Shown: piece after piece, positions 53,257 through 61,672 of the stretch
Numbering within the stretch: the first letter of the stretch is position 1
Layout: the number at the start of each line of letters is the position of its first letter
Assembly: GCA_902801325.1 (NCBI GenBank)
Contig: CADCHQ010000003.1
Location: forward strand, 62,001 to 126,000
DNA: 64,000 nt
Direction: 5' to 3'
DNA from: an uncultured Bacteroidales bacterium
GTDB taxonomy: Bacteria; Bacteroidota; Bacteroidia; Bacteroidales; Bacteroidaceae
Notes under the pieces: generated by a model
The model's input: only the letters and a program-made list of their open reading frames with translations
Told to the model about the DNA's origin: nothing
Database searches by the model: none
Position numbers and translations under genes: made by a program

Positions 53257-53287
53257 TTTGCTTTTCACATGCTTATTTGTACTTTTG
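53257..53287 (+). promoter_or_regulatory. Promoter of the GH30 gene
   Basis: TTTG at 53257-53260, 19 bases, TACTTTTG at 53280-53287; the ATG at 53311 follows after 23 bases. Confidence 0.8.
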
Positions 53288-53310
53288 CAAGGTCGAACAA
53301 CCATTTTAAC

Positions 53311-54819
53311 ATGAAAAAAATTATTACTTCTTTAACGTTGCTTGTACTTGCTTTAACGGTTAAGGCTGCAACGGTGGTGGTGACGGTGAACAACTATCGC
53401 TACCAGACGATTACGGGCTTTGGCGCTGCTTGTTGCGACGGGGCTATGTGTCCCTTCGGCACAGATACGCAACCCGTAAAATTGCTCTATGGTCCTCGTT
53501 CTAAAGTGGGACTGAACATCATGCGCATGGAGATTTCGCCTAACTTTAAGGGAGACATTACTGCTGCGGACATTGGATGGGACACGCCTTACGACTGGCA
53601 GGGTTCTGTTCCCAGTGCCATTGAGGTTAAGAGACGTGGTGGTATCGTGTTTGGTACACCTTGGTCACCTCCAGGCGATTATAAGACGAACGGAACGGCA
53701 CAGGGTGGAAATAGCGATGATCAGGGAAACCAGCGTGGCGCACTGCGTGAGGATTGCTACGATAAGTTCTTCCCTTGGTTAAACACTTACCTCGCTTACA
53801 TGAAGTCGAAAGGTGTCGACGTTGATGCCGTTTCCATCCAGAACGAACCCGACTGGTGGGTAAGCTATTCGGGCTGTCTGTATACGCCAGAACAACAGTT
53901 GGATTTGGTGAAGAACTATGCTCACATGCTAGATCGTGAAACTTACCCAGGTGTACGTCTCATTAGTGCTGAACCCTTGGGTTTTGACCCGAAGTATTAT
54001 ACCCCGCTGATGAATGACCCAACGGCTCGCGAACAAATTGATATCGTTGCGGGTCACATCTACGGTCACCCACCCTTGGGAAACATGAAGACGGTTGCTG
54101 CTACGGCCTCGAAGTATGGCAAGGAAGTTTGGATGACAGAGCACTCGTCGACGGACAACATCGGTAACCGATTGCCCAACTGGCACGAGCAACTGCTGTT
54201 TGCCGAAGAACTGAACGAGTGCATGCTGGCTGGCTGCACGGGTTACATCTATTGGTATATGCGTGCGCACTGGGCCTTTGTGGGTACGGGTGAAACGAAA
54301 TACGGAACCGCCAACAAGAAGAACGTGCTACTGCCTCGTGCTTATGTGATGTCGCATTTCGCGAAGTATGTCACAGGTTCTACTCGTCTTGGTTCGAGAG
54401 CCAGTGTGACCACCGGCACGGAATCGGCCTTCGAGACCTCGGCCTTCATCAAGGGTGACTCCATCATCGTTATGGCCATCGACACAACAGCCACAGCACG
54501 TGACATCAGGATTCGTCTTCCCTACGAGGTTCAGAGTGGCGTACAGATCGTCTCCACATCCAACGAGTCGCTGTGTAAGCAATCGACAATCGAGATTGAA
54601 GAACCCACTAAGGACATCACTATCCCCATGGCTGCTCGTAGCTTGAATACCTACATCTTCATGATTTACCACGAGGAAACGGGCATAAAGTCAATTGACA
54701 ATGAACAATTGACAATGGACGATGAGGTCTATGACTTGAGCGGTCGTCGTGCTACGAATTCGCATGGAATCATGATAAAGAGAGGGAAGGACGGAAAGGT
54801 GAAGAAGGTACTGAGATAA
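53311..54819 (+). CDS. GH30 family glycoside hydrolase, secreted
   Basis: 502 residues from the ATG at 53311, which starts a signal peptide (MKKIITSLTLLVLALTVKA); the frame extends back to 53194 but that would include the promoter. GH30 features: QTITGFGAACCDGAMCPFG at the N-terminus, acid/base Glu179 in SIQNEPDWW, nucleophile Glu277 in WMTEHSS. Likely a xylanase, glucuronoxylanase or glucosylceramidase-type enzyme. The C-terminus ends YDLSGRRATNSHG ... KKVLR, a sorting-type tail. Just before it, a 7-base array is translated as SIDNEQLTMDDE. Confidence 0.92.
   Translation: MKKIITSLTLLVLALTVKAATVVVTVNNYRYQTITGFGAACCDGAMCPFGTDTQPVKLLYGPRSKVGLNIMRMEISPNFKGDITAADIGWDTPYDWQGSVPSAIEVKRRGGIVFGTPWSPPGDYKTNGTAQGGNSDDQGNQRGALREDCYDKFFPWLNTYLAYMKSKGVDVDAVSIQNEPDWWVSYSGCLYTPEQQLDLVKNYAHMLDRETYPGVRLISAEPLGFDPKYYTPLMNDPTAREQIDIVAGHIYGHPPLGNMKTVAATASKYGKEVWMTEHSSTDNIGNRLPNWHEQLLFAEELNECMLAGCTGYIYWYMRAHWAFVGTGETKYGTANKKNVLLPRAYVMSHFAKYVTGSTRLGSRASVTTGTESAFETSAFIKGDSIIVMAIDTTATARDIRIRLPYEVQSGVQIVSTSNESLCKQSTIEIEEPTKDITIPMAARSLNTYIFMIYHEETGIKSIDNEQLTMDDEVYDLSGRRATNSHGIMIKRGKDGKVKKVLR
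54692..54726. repeat. 7-base array inside the GH30 coding sequence
   Basis: CAATTGA, CAATGAA, CAATTGA, CAATGGA, CGATGAG, period 7, read in frame at the junction between catalytic part and sorting tail. Confidence 0.85.
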
Positions 54820-54825
54820 ACCTCA

Positions 54826-54905
54826 CCCCGACCCTCTCCCAAGGAGAGGGGGTAAACTTGGCATTCCCCTATTCTCTCCCCTTGGGGGAGAGTCAGAGAG
54901 GGGTC
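54826..54905. repeat. Inverted pair of GC-rich palindromic elements
   Basis: Two palindromes, CTCTCCCAAGGAGAGGGGG and CTCTCCCCTTGGGGGAGAG, each with a GACCC-type outer end pointing outward, about a dozen bases apart, between the convergent GH30 and sulfotransferase genes. It has the layout of a miniature inverted-repeat element and can act as a bidirectional terminator. Confidence 0.75.
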
Positions 54906-54906
54906 A

Positions 54907-56028
54907 CTACAGCCTCTCATACCCCCACTGGTCGAGGATGGGTCCCCAAGCATCGTTGACGAGCTGCAGGGTTCGTGGGTCGTACTGATATTGGTTCTTC
55001 TTGTAGCCACGCTTACCCTCGATGTACTTCTCGATATGCGGACGCGCTTCCTCCCATCCGGGCAAAGAAAGTTCGCGATAGAGGCGTTCGGCAAGTCCCA
55101 TAGCATCGGCTTCCACGTCCTCAAAGCGAATCTCGACGAGGTTACCCTTCGGGATATACTTCTTCTGCTCCTGATAGGCATCATGCAGCTCAACATAATT
55201 GCGCAAGATGTTGCGCTCCATTTGGTCGAGGGGTATGGAATGCAGTTCGAGCGGAGCAATGGTGTTGGTGAAGAACGAGCGCGACGACTCGAAAACAGTA
55301 TAGGGATTGCGCATGAGGTAGATGAACTTCGCGTTGGGGAACATCTCCACAAGTGTCTTAATCTTGCCCGTGTGAGGTGGATTCTTCGAGAGATATTGTG
55401 CGTCTTTGACACCACGACGCGAGTTCCACATGGAGATTTTAACGAGTTTCATGAACTTGTCCTTGAAGTCTTCAATCTCCTCTTCGGTGGCCTTTTTCAT
55501 GGTGAGGAAGCGGTCACAGTATTCCTGCATGCGTTCGGGATAGAACCAGAACAGGTAGTATGATGTGGGACATGTGTTCTGCAAAGCAAACTCTTCCTCT
55601 TGTGGCAGATCGGGTGCCAGTTCCATATTGTCGGTTGGACGATGGCTGGGCATGAGCCACCCCATGACGGGTTTGAAGAGCCATTGCATGGCCATCATGT
55701 AGTGTGGGAAGACTGTCTGGTAGGTTGTGGTATAACCAAAGCGAGGGTCTTGCGCCAAGATGTTGTGTACGAAGGTCGTACCAGAACGCCAATGACCGAG
55801 GATGAACACGGGGTCATGCTCAAGCGGTTGATTCGCGAGTAGTTTCTTGTATTTGCGTTCTTGCAGGGGAACAGCAACGCTAAGCAGACGGCAAATGGCT
55901 TTCGTTAGTCTGAATTTTGTCTTCTTCTCCTTGGCTATATGCTGATCTTTCGTTACTTCCTTAAATGTCTTCCAGTCGGCACCAACAAGTGTGTTGACAG
56001 GAAGTTTACTAAATTCTATTAATCCCAT
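54907..56028 (-). CDS. PAPS-dependent sulfotransferase
   Basis: 373 residues. The 5'-phosphosulfate loop is FILGHWRSGTTFVHN (about 75-90) and the 3'-phosphate site YLMRNPYTVFESSRSFF. No signal peptide. It lies directly downstream of cysC-cysD-cysN, which make its cofactor. From memory, Bacteroides thetaiotaomicron has a comparable cluster whose sulfotransferase sulfonates steroids, so a lipid or sterol acceptor is a good hypothesis. An amphipathic N-terminus would suit a membrane-associated substrate. Confidence 0.9.
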   Translation of the reverse strand: MGLIEFSKLPVNTLVGADWKTFKEVTKDQHIAKEKKTKFRLTKAICRLLSVAVPLQERKYKKLLANQPLEHDPVFILGHWRSGTTFVHNILAQDPRFGYTTTYQTVFPHYMMAMQWLFKPVMGWLMPSHRPTDNMELAPDLPQEEEFALQNTCPTSYYLFWFYPERMQEYCDRFLTMKKATEEEIEDFKDKFMKLVKISMWNSRRGVKDAQYLSKNPPHTGKIKTLVEMFPNAKFIYLMRNPYTVFESSRSFFTNTIAPLELHSIPLDQMERNILRNYVELHDAYQEQKKYIPKGNLVEIRFEDVEADAMGLAERLYRELSLPGWEEARPHIEKYIEGKRGYKKNQYQYDPRTLQLVNDAWGPILDQWGYERL

Positions 56029-56042
56029 TATGTTTCTTTTTT

Positions 56043-56070
56043 ATTGAACATTGAACATTGAATATTGATT
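56043..56070. repeat. Short 7-base array
   Basis: ATTGAAC, ATTGAAC, ATTGAAT, ATTGATT, exact period 7, between cysN and the sulfotransferase gene. Confidence 0.85.
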
Positions 56071-56107
56071 TTTAACCAATTGATGGTCAATGTTCAAAGG
56101 TAAATGG

Positions 56108-57610
56108 TCAACGAATAACTTTTACTTCAATGCCTTGCTTATTCAGTTCCTTAACGGCCTTATCGATGGCTTCATAGTGCTCTGAACCAATACCAAGGGC
56201 AGGCAAGTTAAGTGTGGGAACATCCAGCACATTAATCTCACCTTCCTCGAGCGGACGGATAATCATACCTACTGCCGAGGTGTTGTTCGTAATTGGGTCG
56301 ATAAGAATGAATGCACCCGTTGCACGATTGTCCTTATAGCTATCAAAGAAGAGGGTCTTGGCAGTGGTTATGCGAACGCAACCAATCTCGTTGAGTTGGA
56401 AGTTACGGCCTTCCTGACGTTCCATAGTGTTCACATCTACGCGATATTCGATATCGTCGATGGTGGCACGTGTGGTGTTTGTGTTGTGCTTCAGGAAGAA
56501 CTGCTTCGAGCGGTCCATAGGTTCTTCGTCCATCCATACGAGCATGGTTTGGAACGAACGTCCGATGTGTGGCAGGTTATCGGGATGAACTATCATCTCA
56601 CCACGACTGATATCAATTTCATCTTCCAAACAGAGCGTAACGCTTTGCGGACAGAAGGCTTCCTCAAGTTCGCCTTCGTAGGTAACAATGCTCTTCACAC
56701 GGCTGCGCTTCATCGAAGGCAGGGCAACTACTTCGTCGCCTTTGTGAATGACGCCGCTTGCCACTTTACCACAGAATCCGCGGAAATCGAGGTTCGGGCG
56801 CAACACATACTGCACGGGATAGCGGAAGTCATGCATATTGCGATCGTGATGGATGGGTACAGTTTCCAGATAGTCGAGCAACGACTGGCCTTTGTACCAA
56901 GGTGTGCGTTCGCTTGTCTCTACCACATTATCGCCTTGTTTGGCGGAGATGGGGAAACAGGTCACATCATCGATGCCCAGTTGTTCAGTAAGGGCAAGGT
57001 ATTCCTTCTTGATGTTGTTGAATACGCTTTCGTCGAAGTCCACGAGGTCCATCTTATTTACAGCCAGCACGATATGCTTGATTCCCAAAAGCGAAACCAA
57101 GAAGGTGTGACGGCGTGTCTGGGTGATGATGCCATTACGAGCATCCACGAGGATGATGGCTAGGTTGGCCGTTGATCCACCCGTAATCATGTTACGCGTA
57201 TATTGCTCGTGTCCCGGAGTGTCGGCTATGATGAACTTTCTTTGGTTGGTGGAGAAGTAACGGTAAGCCACATCGATGGTGATACCTTCCTCGCGCTCAG
57301 CCTTTAGGCCGTCCAGCAGCAGGGCGTAGTCAATCTCTCCTGCCCCAGCATTACCCACGCGACGAGAGTCACGCTCAAGTGCTTGCAACTGGTCTTCGTA
57401 TAGTTTCTTTGAGTCGAAAAGTAATCGGCCTATCAGCGTACTCTTGCCGTCGTCCACACTTCCGGCAGTCAGTAAGCGAAGCAAATCCTTCTTCTCGTCG
57501 GCATCAAGGAATGCCTTTATATCGATACCGCTACCGACCCCATCCCCTTTCCCTTCCCGAGGGAAGGGGGTATTTGCAGATAAGTCCATATTATTCTTGT
57601 TATTATCCAT
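56108..57610 (-). CDS. cysN: Sulfate adenylyltransferase subunit 1 (GTPase)
   Basis: 500 residues. GTPase motifs: G1 GSVDDGKST (50-58), G3 DTPGHEQY, G4 NKMDLVD. With CysD it makes adenosine phosphosulfate, driven by GTP hydrolysis. No CysC fusion, since cysC is separate. Residues about 13-26 ([14 protein letters not shown]) are a read-through of a GC-rich palindromic element and have no counterpart in the family; the conserved part begins near residue 36. An ATG at 57589 would still include it. Confidence 0.95.
   Translation of the reverse strand: MDNNKNNMDLSANTPFPREGKGDGVGSGIDIKAFLDADEKKDLLRLLTAGSVDDGKSTLIGRLLFDSKKLYEDQLQALERDSRRVGNAGAGEIDYALLLDGLKAEREEGITIDVAYRYFSTNQRKFIIADTPGHEQYTRNMITGGSTANLAIILVDARNGIITQTRRHTFLVSLLGIKHIVLAVNKMDLVDFDESVFNNIKKEYLALTEQLGIDDVTCFPISAKQGDNVVETSERTPWYKGQSLLDYLETVPIHHDRNMHDFRYPVQYVLRPNLDFRGFCGKVASGVIHKGDEVVALPSMKRSRVKSIVTYEGELEEAFCPQSVTLCLEDEIDISRGEMIVHPDNLPHIGRSFQTMLVWMDEEPMDRSKQFFLKHNTNTTRATIDDIEYRVDVNTMERQEGRNFQLNEIGCVRITTAKTLFFDSYKDNRATGAFILIDPITNNTSAVGMIIRPLEEGEINVLDVPTLNLPALGIGSEHYEAIDKAVKELNKQGIEVKVIR
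57536..57572. repeat. Palindromic element, left boundary of the DUF559 insertion, inside cysN
   Basis: GACCCCATCCCC, TTTCCCTTCCCGAGGGAAGG and GGGTA make a 37-base element. Its reverse complement, with changes, lies at 57998-58034 on the other side of the DUF559 gene. Confidence 0.8.
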
Positions 57611-57614
57611 TCTA

Positions 57615-57983
57615 TTATAACTCTTTATTTATTTTATTCAATACTTCATCTATATTATTGAGAACCTCTTGATTGTCGAAACGAATTATTTGAAAACCCA
57701 ACCTCGATAAGGCTAAGGTTCTATCCAGATCATTCGTTTGCTGTTCTTCTTCATAATGATAGTCCCCATCCACTTCTATGACGAGATTTTTCTCTAAGCA
57801 TACAAAGTCTACGATATAATCTCCAATAATATGTTGTCTATTAAACTTGACTCCTAATTGCTTGTTTCTTAAATGATACCATAAATACTTTTCTGCCTCC
57901 GTTGGAAAATCTTTGAACTTTTTTGCCAGTTCCTTTAACAGTAGATATCTGTCGGGCGAAGCTGTATTATATTTATAAATCAC
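57615..57983 (-). CDS. DUF559 (Vsr-like) endonuclease domain protein
   Basis: 122 residues. DUF559 belongs to the PD-(D/E)xK nuclease superfamily related to very-short-patch repair endonucleases: [24 protein letters not shown] (Glu near 33), [25 protein letters not shown] (Asp and ExD) and [21 protein letters not shown]. It sits between cysD and cysN, 4 bases before cysN, unrelated to sulfur metabolism. Codon use is more A/T-rich than in its neighbours and it is bounded by inverted palindromic elements, so it looks like a small mobile insertion. Confidence 0.85.
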   Translation of the reverse strand: MIYKYNTASPDRYLLLKELAKKFKDFPTEAEKYLWYHLRNKQLGVKFNRQHIIGDYIVDFVCLEKNLVIEVDGDYHYEEEQQTNDLDRTLALSRLGFQIIRFDNQEVLNNIDEVLNKINKEL

Positions 57984-57997
57984 TTCTTTTCTTGTAA

Positions 57998-58034
57998 TAC
58001 CTACTCCCTCGGGAGGAGGTTAGGAGGTGGGGTC
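57998..58034. repeat. Palindromic element, right boundary of the DUF559 insertion
   Basis: TACCTACTCCCTCGGGAGG, then AGGTTAGGAGGTGGGGTC: the inverted partner of 57536-57572, sharing the GACCCC end and the CCCGAGGGA centre. It touches the cysD stop codon. Confidence 0.8.
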
Positions 58035-58942
58035 TAAAAGTATCCTTCTCTCTTCTTCTGCTCCATCGAAGCCTCTTGGTCGAAGTCGATGACGCGGGTT
58101 GTGCGCTCGCTCTTGGTTGTGGTCATCATCTCCTCTACAATTTCCTCTATGGTGGTAGCGTTAGATTCTACGGCACCAGTCAATGGCCAGCAACCCAGTG
58201 TGCGGAAGCGAACCATGCGAGGATGTATTTTCGGCACGAGTTCCTTGGGCAGACGATCGTCGTCGGCCATAATCAGGTTACCGTCAATCTCTACGCAAGG
58301 TCTTTCCTTGGCGTAATAGAGTGGAACGATGGGTATCTTCTCGAGGCGGATATACTGCCAGATGTCCAGCTCTGTCCAGTTCGACAAGGGGAAGACGCGA
58401 ATCGACTCACCCTTATGCACACGCGAGTTGTAGATGTCCCACAACTCCGGACGCTGGTTCTTGGGGTCCCATTGGTTGAACTTATCGCGGAAGGAGAAGA
58501 TGCGCTCCTTGGCCCTGCTCTTTTCCTCGTCACGGCGAGCACCGCCGAATGCAGCATCGAACTTGTACTTGTTCAGAGCGTCCAGCAAGGCTTTGGTTTT
58601 CATCAGGTCGGTATGAACCTTACTTCCGTGTGTGAAAGGACCTACACCCTGACGGAAGGCCTCCATATTGGACTCCACGATGAGATTCCATCCGTGCTCT
58701 TTGGCATACGAGTCACGGAATTCTATCATTTCGCGGAACTTCCATTTCGAATCGATGTGCATCAAAGGGAATGGAACTTTGCCGGGAGCAAAGGCCTTTT
58801 CGGCCAAGCGTACCATCACACTCGAATCCTTGCCTATGCTATAGAGCATGACAGGATTTTCAAACTCTGCAGCAACCTCGCGGATAATATGAATTGACTC
58901 CGCTTCCAGTTCCTGAAGGTGAGATAAACTATATTCTTTCAT
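58034..58942 (-). CDS. cysD: Sulfate adenylyltransferase subunit 2
   Basis: 302 residues of the PP-loop ATP pyrophosphatase fold: [19 protein letters not shown], and the family segments [20 protein letters not shown] and [17 protein letters not shown]. It catalyses adenylylation of sulfate together with CysN. Its start overlaps the cysC stop (ATGA). The normal cysD-cysN junction is interrupted by the DUF559 gene. Confidence 0.96.
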   Translation of the reverse strand: MKEYSLSHLQELEAESIHIIREVAAEFENPVMLYSIGKDSSVMVRLAEKAFAPGKVPFPLMHIDSKWKFREMIEFRDSYAKEHGWNLIVESNMEAFRQGVGPFTHGSKVHTDLMKTKALLDALNKYKFDAAFGGARRDEEKSRAKERIFSFRDKFNQWDPKNQRPELWDIYNSRVHKGESIRVFPLSNWTELDIWQYIRLEKIPIVPLYYAKERPCVEIDGNLIMADDDRLPKELVPKIHPRMVRFRTLGCWPLTGAVESNATTIEEIVEEMMTTTKSERTTRVIDFDQEASMEQKKREGYF

Positions 58943-59538
58943 TCTTTTGTTTGTTGATTCAATATCATTTCCACCACCTTCATGACATTTTCCTGAAGGG
59001 GTGTTGTTGTCGTATCAATAGCCAAGGCTGGATGTTCGGGGGCTTCGAAGGGTGCAGAAATGCCTGTGAACTCTTTCACTTCGCCACGACGGGCGCGGGC
59101 ATAGAGGCCTTTCATATCACGACGCTCGCACTCAGACAAAGGCGTCGACAGGTACACTTCGAAGAAGTCCTTCTCGCCAATGATGTTGCGAGCCATCTCG
59201 CGTATCTCCTCGGTAGGGCTAACGAAGCAAGCAAGTGTGATGATGCCTGTGTCAACCATCAGTTTGCCCACTTCGGCTATGCGTCGGATGTTCTCCCTGC
59301 GGTCTTCAGGCGAGAATCCCAAACCGCGATTAATGCCGTCGCGTATGTTGTCTCCGTCGAGCAGTCGGCACAGCAGACCTCTTTTATGCAGTTCGCGCTC
59401 CACTCCGAGTGCAACAGTCGACTTGCCTGAGCCGGATAACCCGGTCATCCAAACCATCATTCCCTTCTGACCAAGCAATTGCTCACGCTCCTGGCGTGTC
59501 ATCATTCGGTCGTAGATAGGATATATGTTTTCAGCCAT
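58939..59538 (-). CDS. cysC: Adenylylsulfate kinase
   Basis: 199 residues. P-loop GLSGSGKST (33-41), [31 protein letters not shown] and the [21 protein letters not shown] lid. It phosphorylates adenosine phosphosulfate to PAPS. First gene of the sulfate-activation operon; a strong promoter lies upstream. Confidence 0.96.
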   Translation of the reverse strand: MAENIYPIYDRMMTRQEREQLLGQKGMMVWMTGLSGSGKSTVALGVERELHKRGLLCRLLDGDNIRDGINRGLGFSPEDRRENIRRIAEVGKLMVDTGIITLACFVSPTEEIREMARNIIGEKDFFEVYLSTPLSECERRDMKGLYARARRGEVKEFTGISAPFEAPEHPALAIDTTTTPLQENVMKVVEMILNQQTKE

Positions 59539-59565
59539 ACATTATTATAATGTGTTTATGAACCG

Positions 59566-59596
59566 CAAAGATACAAAAAAACTAACGAAGTGCAAA
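59566..59596 (-). promoter_or_regulatory. Promoter of the cysC operon
   Basis: Read leftward: TTTG (59596-59593), 19 bases, TATCTTTG (59573-59566), about 28 bases before the cysC ATG. Confidence 0.8.
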
Positions 59597-59661
59597 AAGA
59601 TTTACTATATTAATGATTCTGAACACGTTCTCATATTCCCTCTTTAATGTACATTAAAACG

Positions 59662-59692
59662 AAAGAAGGAAGCCCGAGGACTCCCTTCTTTT
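59662..59692 (-). terminator. Terminator after the SLC13 permease gene
   Basis: Read leftward: AAAAGAAGGGAG, loop, CTTCCTTCTTT. Located about 25 bases after the permease stop codon, separating it from the cysC promoter. Confidence 0.75.
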
Positions 59693-59714
59693 ATGTACTT
59701 CTTCCCTACTCGAT

Positions 59715-61343
59715 TTACATCCCGTAGATGAGTGGAATGAGGAATACGGAGAGGACGAAGACGATGATGTTCATGGGCAGACCCACTTTGACGAAGTCGG
59801 TAAATTTGTATCCTCCCACACCCTGAACGATAAGGTTCGTCTGATAGCCAATAGGCGTAGAGAAAGCCGAACTTGCAGCAAAGCAGATGCAGACGACGAA
59901 AGGCATAGGATTGAGTCCCATGTTCTCGGCAACTGACAGCGCAAGCGGGAAGGCAAGCGCTGCTGCTGCGTTGTTCGTAATCAGTTCCGTGAAGATATTC
60001 GTAATCACGAACAGTGCGGCTAGGATGATATAGATGGACCATCGGCTTCCTTGTACGTTATCGGTCAAGGATATGATGTATCCGCCTACGAAATCGGCAA
60101 AGCCGGACTTGGTCATAGCTGTGGAAATGGCAAAAGCGCAAGCGATGGTGATGAGCACGTCCCACGAGAAGAATTTGGTGTACTTCTTCGGCGAGAACAT
60201 GCGTGTCCAAGCCATGATGATCGTAGTTACGCAAGCGAAGAAGAACATGTCTAACTTCAGGAACTTGAAGTTCTCTGTGACGATGGGCAATTCTCCAACT
60301 GTTGCGCCAATAATCATCATGATGAGCAGGGCCAAGGCGAAGAAACGCTTCTTACTGCCCATGGGCGGTTCGAAGTCACCAACTCGGCTTATCATCCAGA
60401 AGACGCGGCTGTCTTTCCACGTAGGATAGAAATCTTCGGGTGCATCCACAATGAGCGTGTCGTCGTGGGTCATCTTCACGTTAGTGTAATCTCCTTCGAT
60501 GATGGATCCTCCTCTGTTGATGGCGCGAACATGTCCGCCATAACGACGATAGAAGTCAAACTCACGCAGGGTCTTACCCAAACCCGGGAAGCGATTGCCA
60601 AGCATGATTTCGTGGCGTATGTGTCCTGGCGGAACAATATTATTTTGGTCGGTATCTTCGTCGGACTTGCGCTGGTTGGGAAGCAGGTGTCGCGAGAAGA
60701 AGATGAGGTAGATAAGTCCCACAACGGCAATGATGACACCCACTTTCGAGAGTTCGAACATGTGCATACCGTCGATTCCGTAACGGATGAGAATACCCTC
60801 TTCTGCCCCATTCGCAACGGCTTTCACCTCGTCCTTATGCTCTTGCAGCAACATACCGTGAAGCACCAAGTTGGTGGTGGTACCAATCAGCGTACAGATA
60901 CCACCAATGATGGTTGCATAACTCAGGGGTATGAGGAACTTGGTGGGTGGCAGTTTCATCTTGCGCGCCCAGTTCTTTATCATCGGAGCAAAGATGACGA
61001 CAACGGGGGTGTTGTTGAAGAATGCCGAGATAAGTGAAACCAAGGGGAAGAAACGCAGGTTGGCCCTCGTGATGGTTACGTTCTTTTTGGGAAGAACTCG
61101 GAACATGATACGCTCCAAAATTCCACTCTTTCGCACGCCCTCGCTTACGAGATACAACAGGGCAACGGTTATCATACCCTTATTCGAGAAACCTTTTATG
61201 GCCTCTTCTGGGTTGATGATACCAGCACATAGGAGCAGGACTACTGCTGTGAACAATATCAGTCCTGGTCGCAAGTATTCGCGCATCAATGCAATAAGCA
61301 TAAACACGAGTACAAGTGCTACAAATACGATTTGAAACGACAT
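59715..61343 (-). CDS. SLC13-type permease with TrkA-C domain, probable sulfate transporter
   Basis: 542 residues with about eleven hydrophobic segments and a cytoplasmic insert around 220-310 that contains an RCK/TrkA-C-like domain (IMLGNRFPGLGKTLREFDFYRR ... DTLIVDAPEDF). SLC13/DASS-type signatures include NNTPVVVIFAPMIKNWA and TELITNNAAAALAFPLALS. Its position before the cysC operon suggests sulfate uptake, although a separate terminator and promoter lie between. Other anions are possible. Confidence 0.85.
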   Translation of the reverse strand: MSFQIVFVALVLVFMLIALMREYLRPGLILFTAVVLLLCAGIINPEEAIKGFSNKGMITVALLYLVSEGVRKSGILERIMFRVLPKKNVTITRANLRFFPLVSLISAFFNNTPVVVIFAPMIKNWARKMKLPPTKFLIPLSYATIIGGICTLIGTTTNLVLHGMLLQEHKDEVKAVANGAEEGILIRYGIDGMHMFELSKVGVIIAVVGLIYLIFFSRHLLPNQRKSDEDTDQNNIVPPGHIRHEIMLGNRFPGLGKTLREFDFYRRYGGHVRAINRGGSIIEGDYTNVKMTHDDTLIVDAPEDFYPTWKDSRVFWMISRVGDFEPPMGSKKRFFALALLIMMIIGATVGELPIVTENFKFLKLDMFFFACVTTIIMAWTRMFSPKKYTKFFSWDVLITIACAFAISTAMTKSGFADFVGGYIISLTDNVQGSRWSIYIILAALFVITNIFTELITNNAAAALAFPLALSVAENMGLNPMPFVVCICFAASSAFSTPIGYQTNLIVQGVGGYKFTDFVKVGLPMNIIVFVLSVFLIPLIYGM

Positions 61344-61380
61344 AATACTATTTTAATACTTAATGCTGTTTTCTTTAACG

Positions 61381-61666
61381 TCTATGCCTTCCGGCAATCG
61401 AGCCTATATTCAAAGCCTATCGAACCTATATTCAAAGCCTATCGAACCTATATTCAAAGCCTATCGAACCTATGTTCAAAGGCTATCGAACCTATGCCTT
61501 CCGAATTTGCACCTTAGGCCTTCCGAAATAACCACTTAGGGCTTCCGTGTTAGGGCATTAGGGTTTCCGAGATAACCCCTTAGGCCTTCCGTCGATTCCA
61601 TATTGCCCAATCATCGGTCGAAGATTGTCCTTTCGTAGCCTTAAGGTTGTACTATCGGAAAGGCAC
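61381..61666. repeat. 22-base-period array D, thirteen units
   Basis: Thirteen consecutive units of exactly 22 bases. Units 2-4 (61403-61468) are identical and unit 5 nearly so: CCTATATTCAAAG then CCTATCGAA. Units 6-10 carry CCTATGCCTTCCG or CTTAGGCCTTCCG. Units 11-13 carry TTGCCCAATC, TTGTCC and TTGTACTA. It fills the 329-base space between carB and the permease gene. Confidence 0.95.
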
Positions 61667-61672
61667 GTTGGC

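Larger units (their letters stand above)
57536..58034 (-). mobile_element. Candidate mobile element: DUF559 gene between inverted palindromes
   Basis: The unit is 499 bases: a 37-base element, the DUF559 gene, and an inverted imperfect copy of the element (about 75-80 percent identical allowing one gap). It separates cysD from cysN, which are adjacent in most bacteria. One end has become part of the cysN reading frame. No target duplication is apparent by eye. Confidence 0.5.

Noticed and set aside
61381..61666. CRISPR array
   Set aside because: Units are contiguous at 22 bases; there is no constant repeat alternating with unique spacers, and no cas gene is nearby. The same applies to the arrays at 17.8, 30.6, 40.6 and 53.1 kb.
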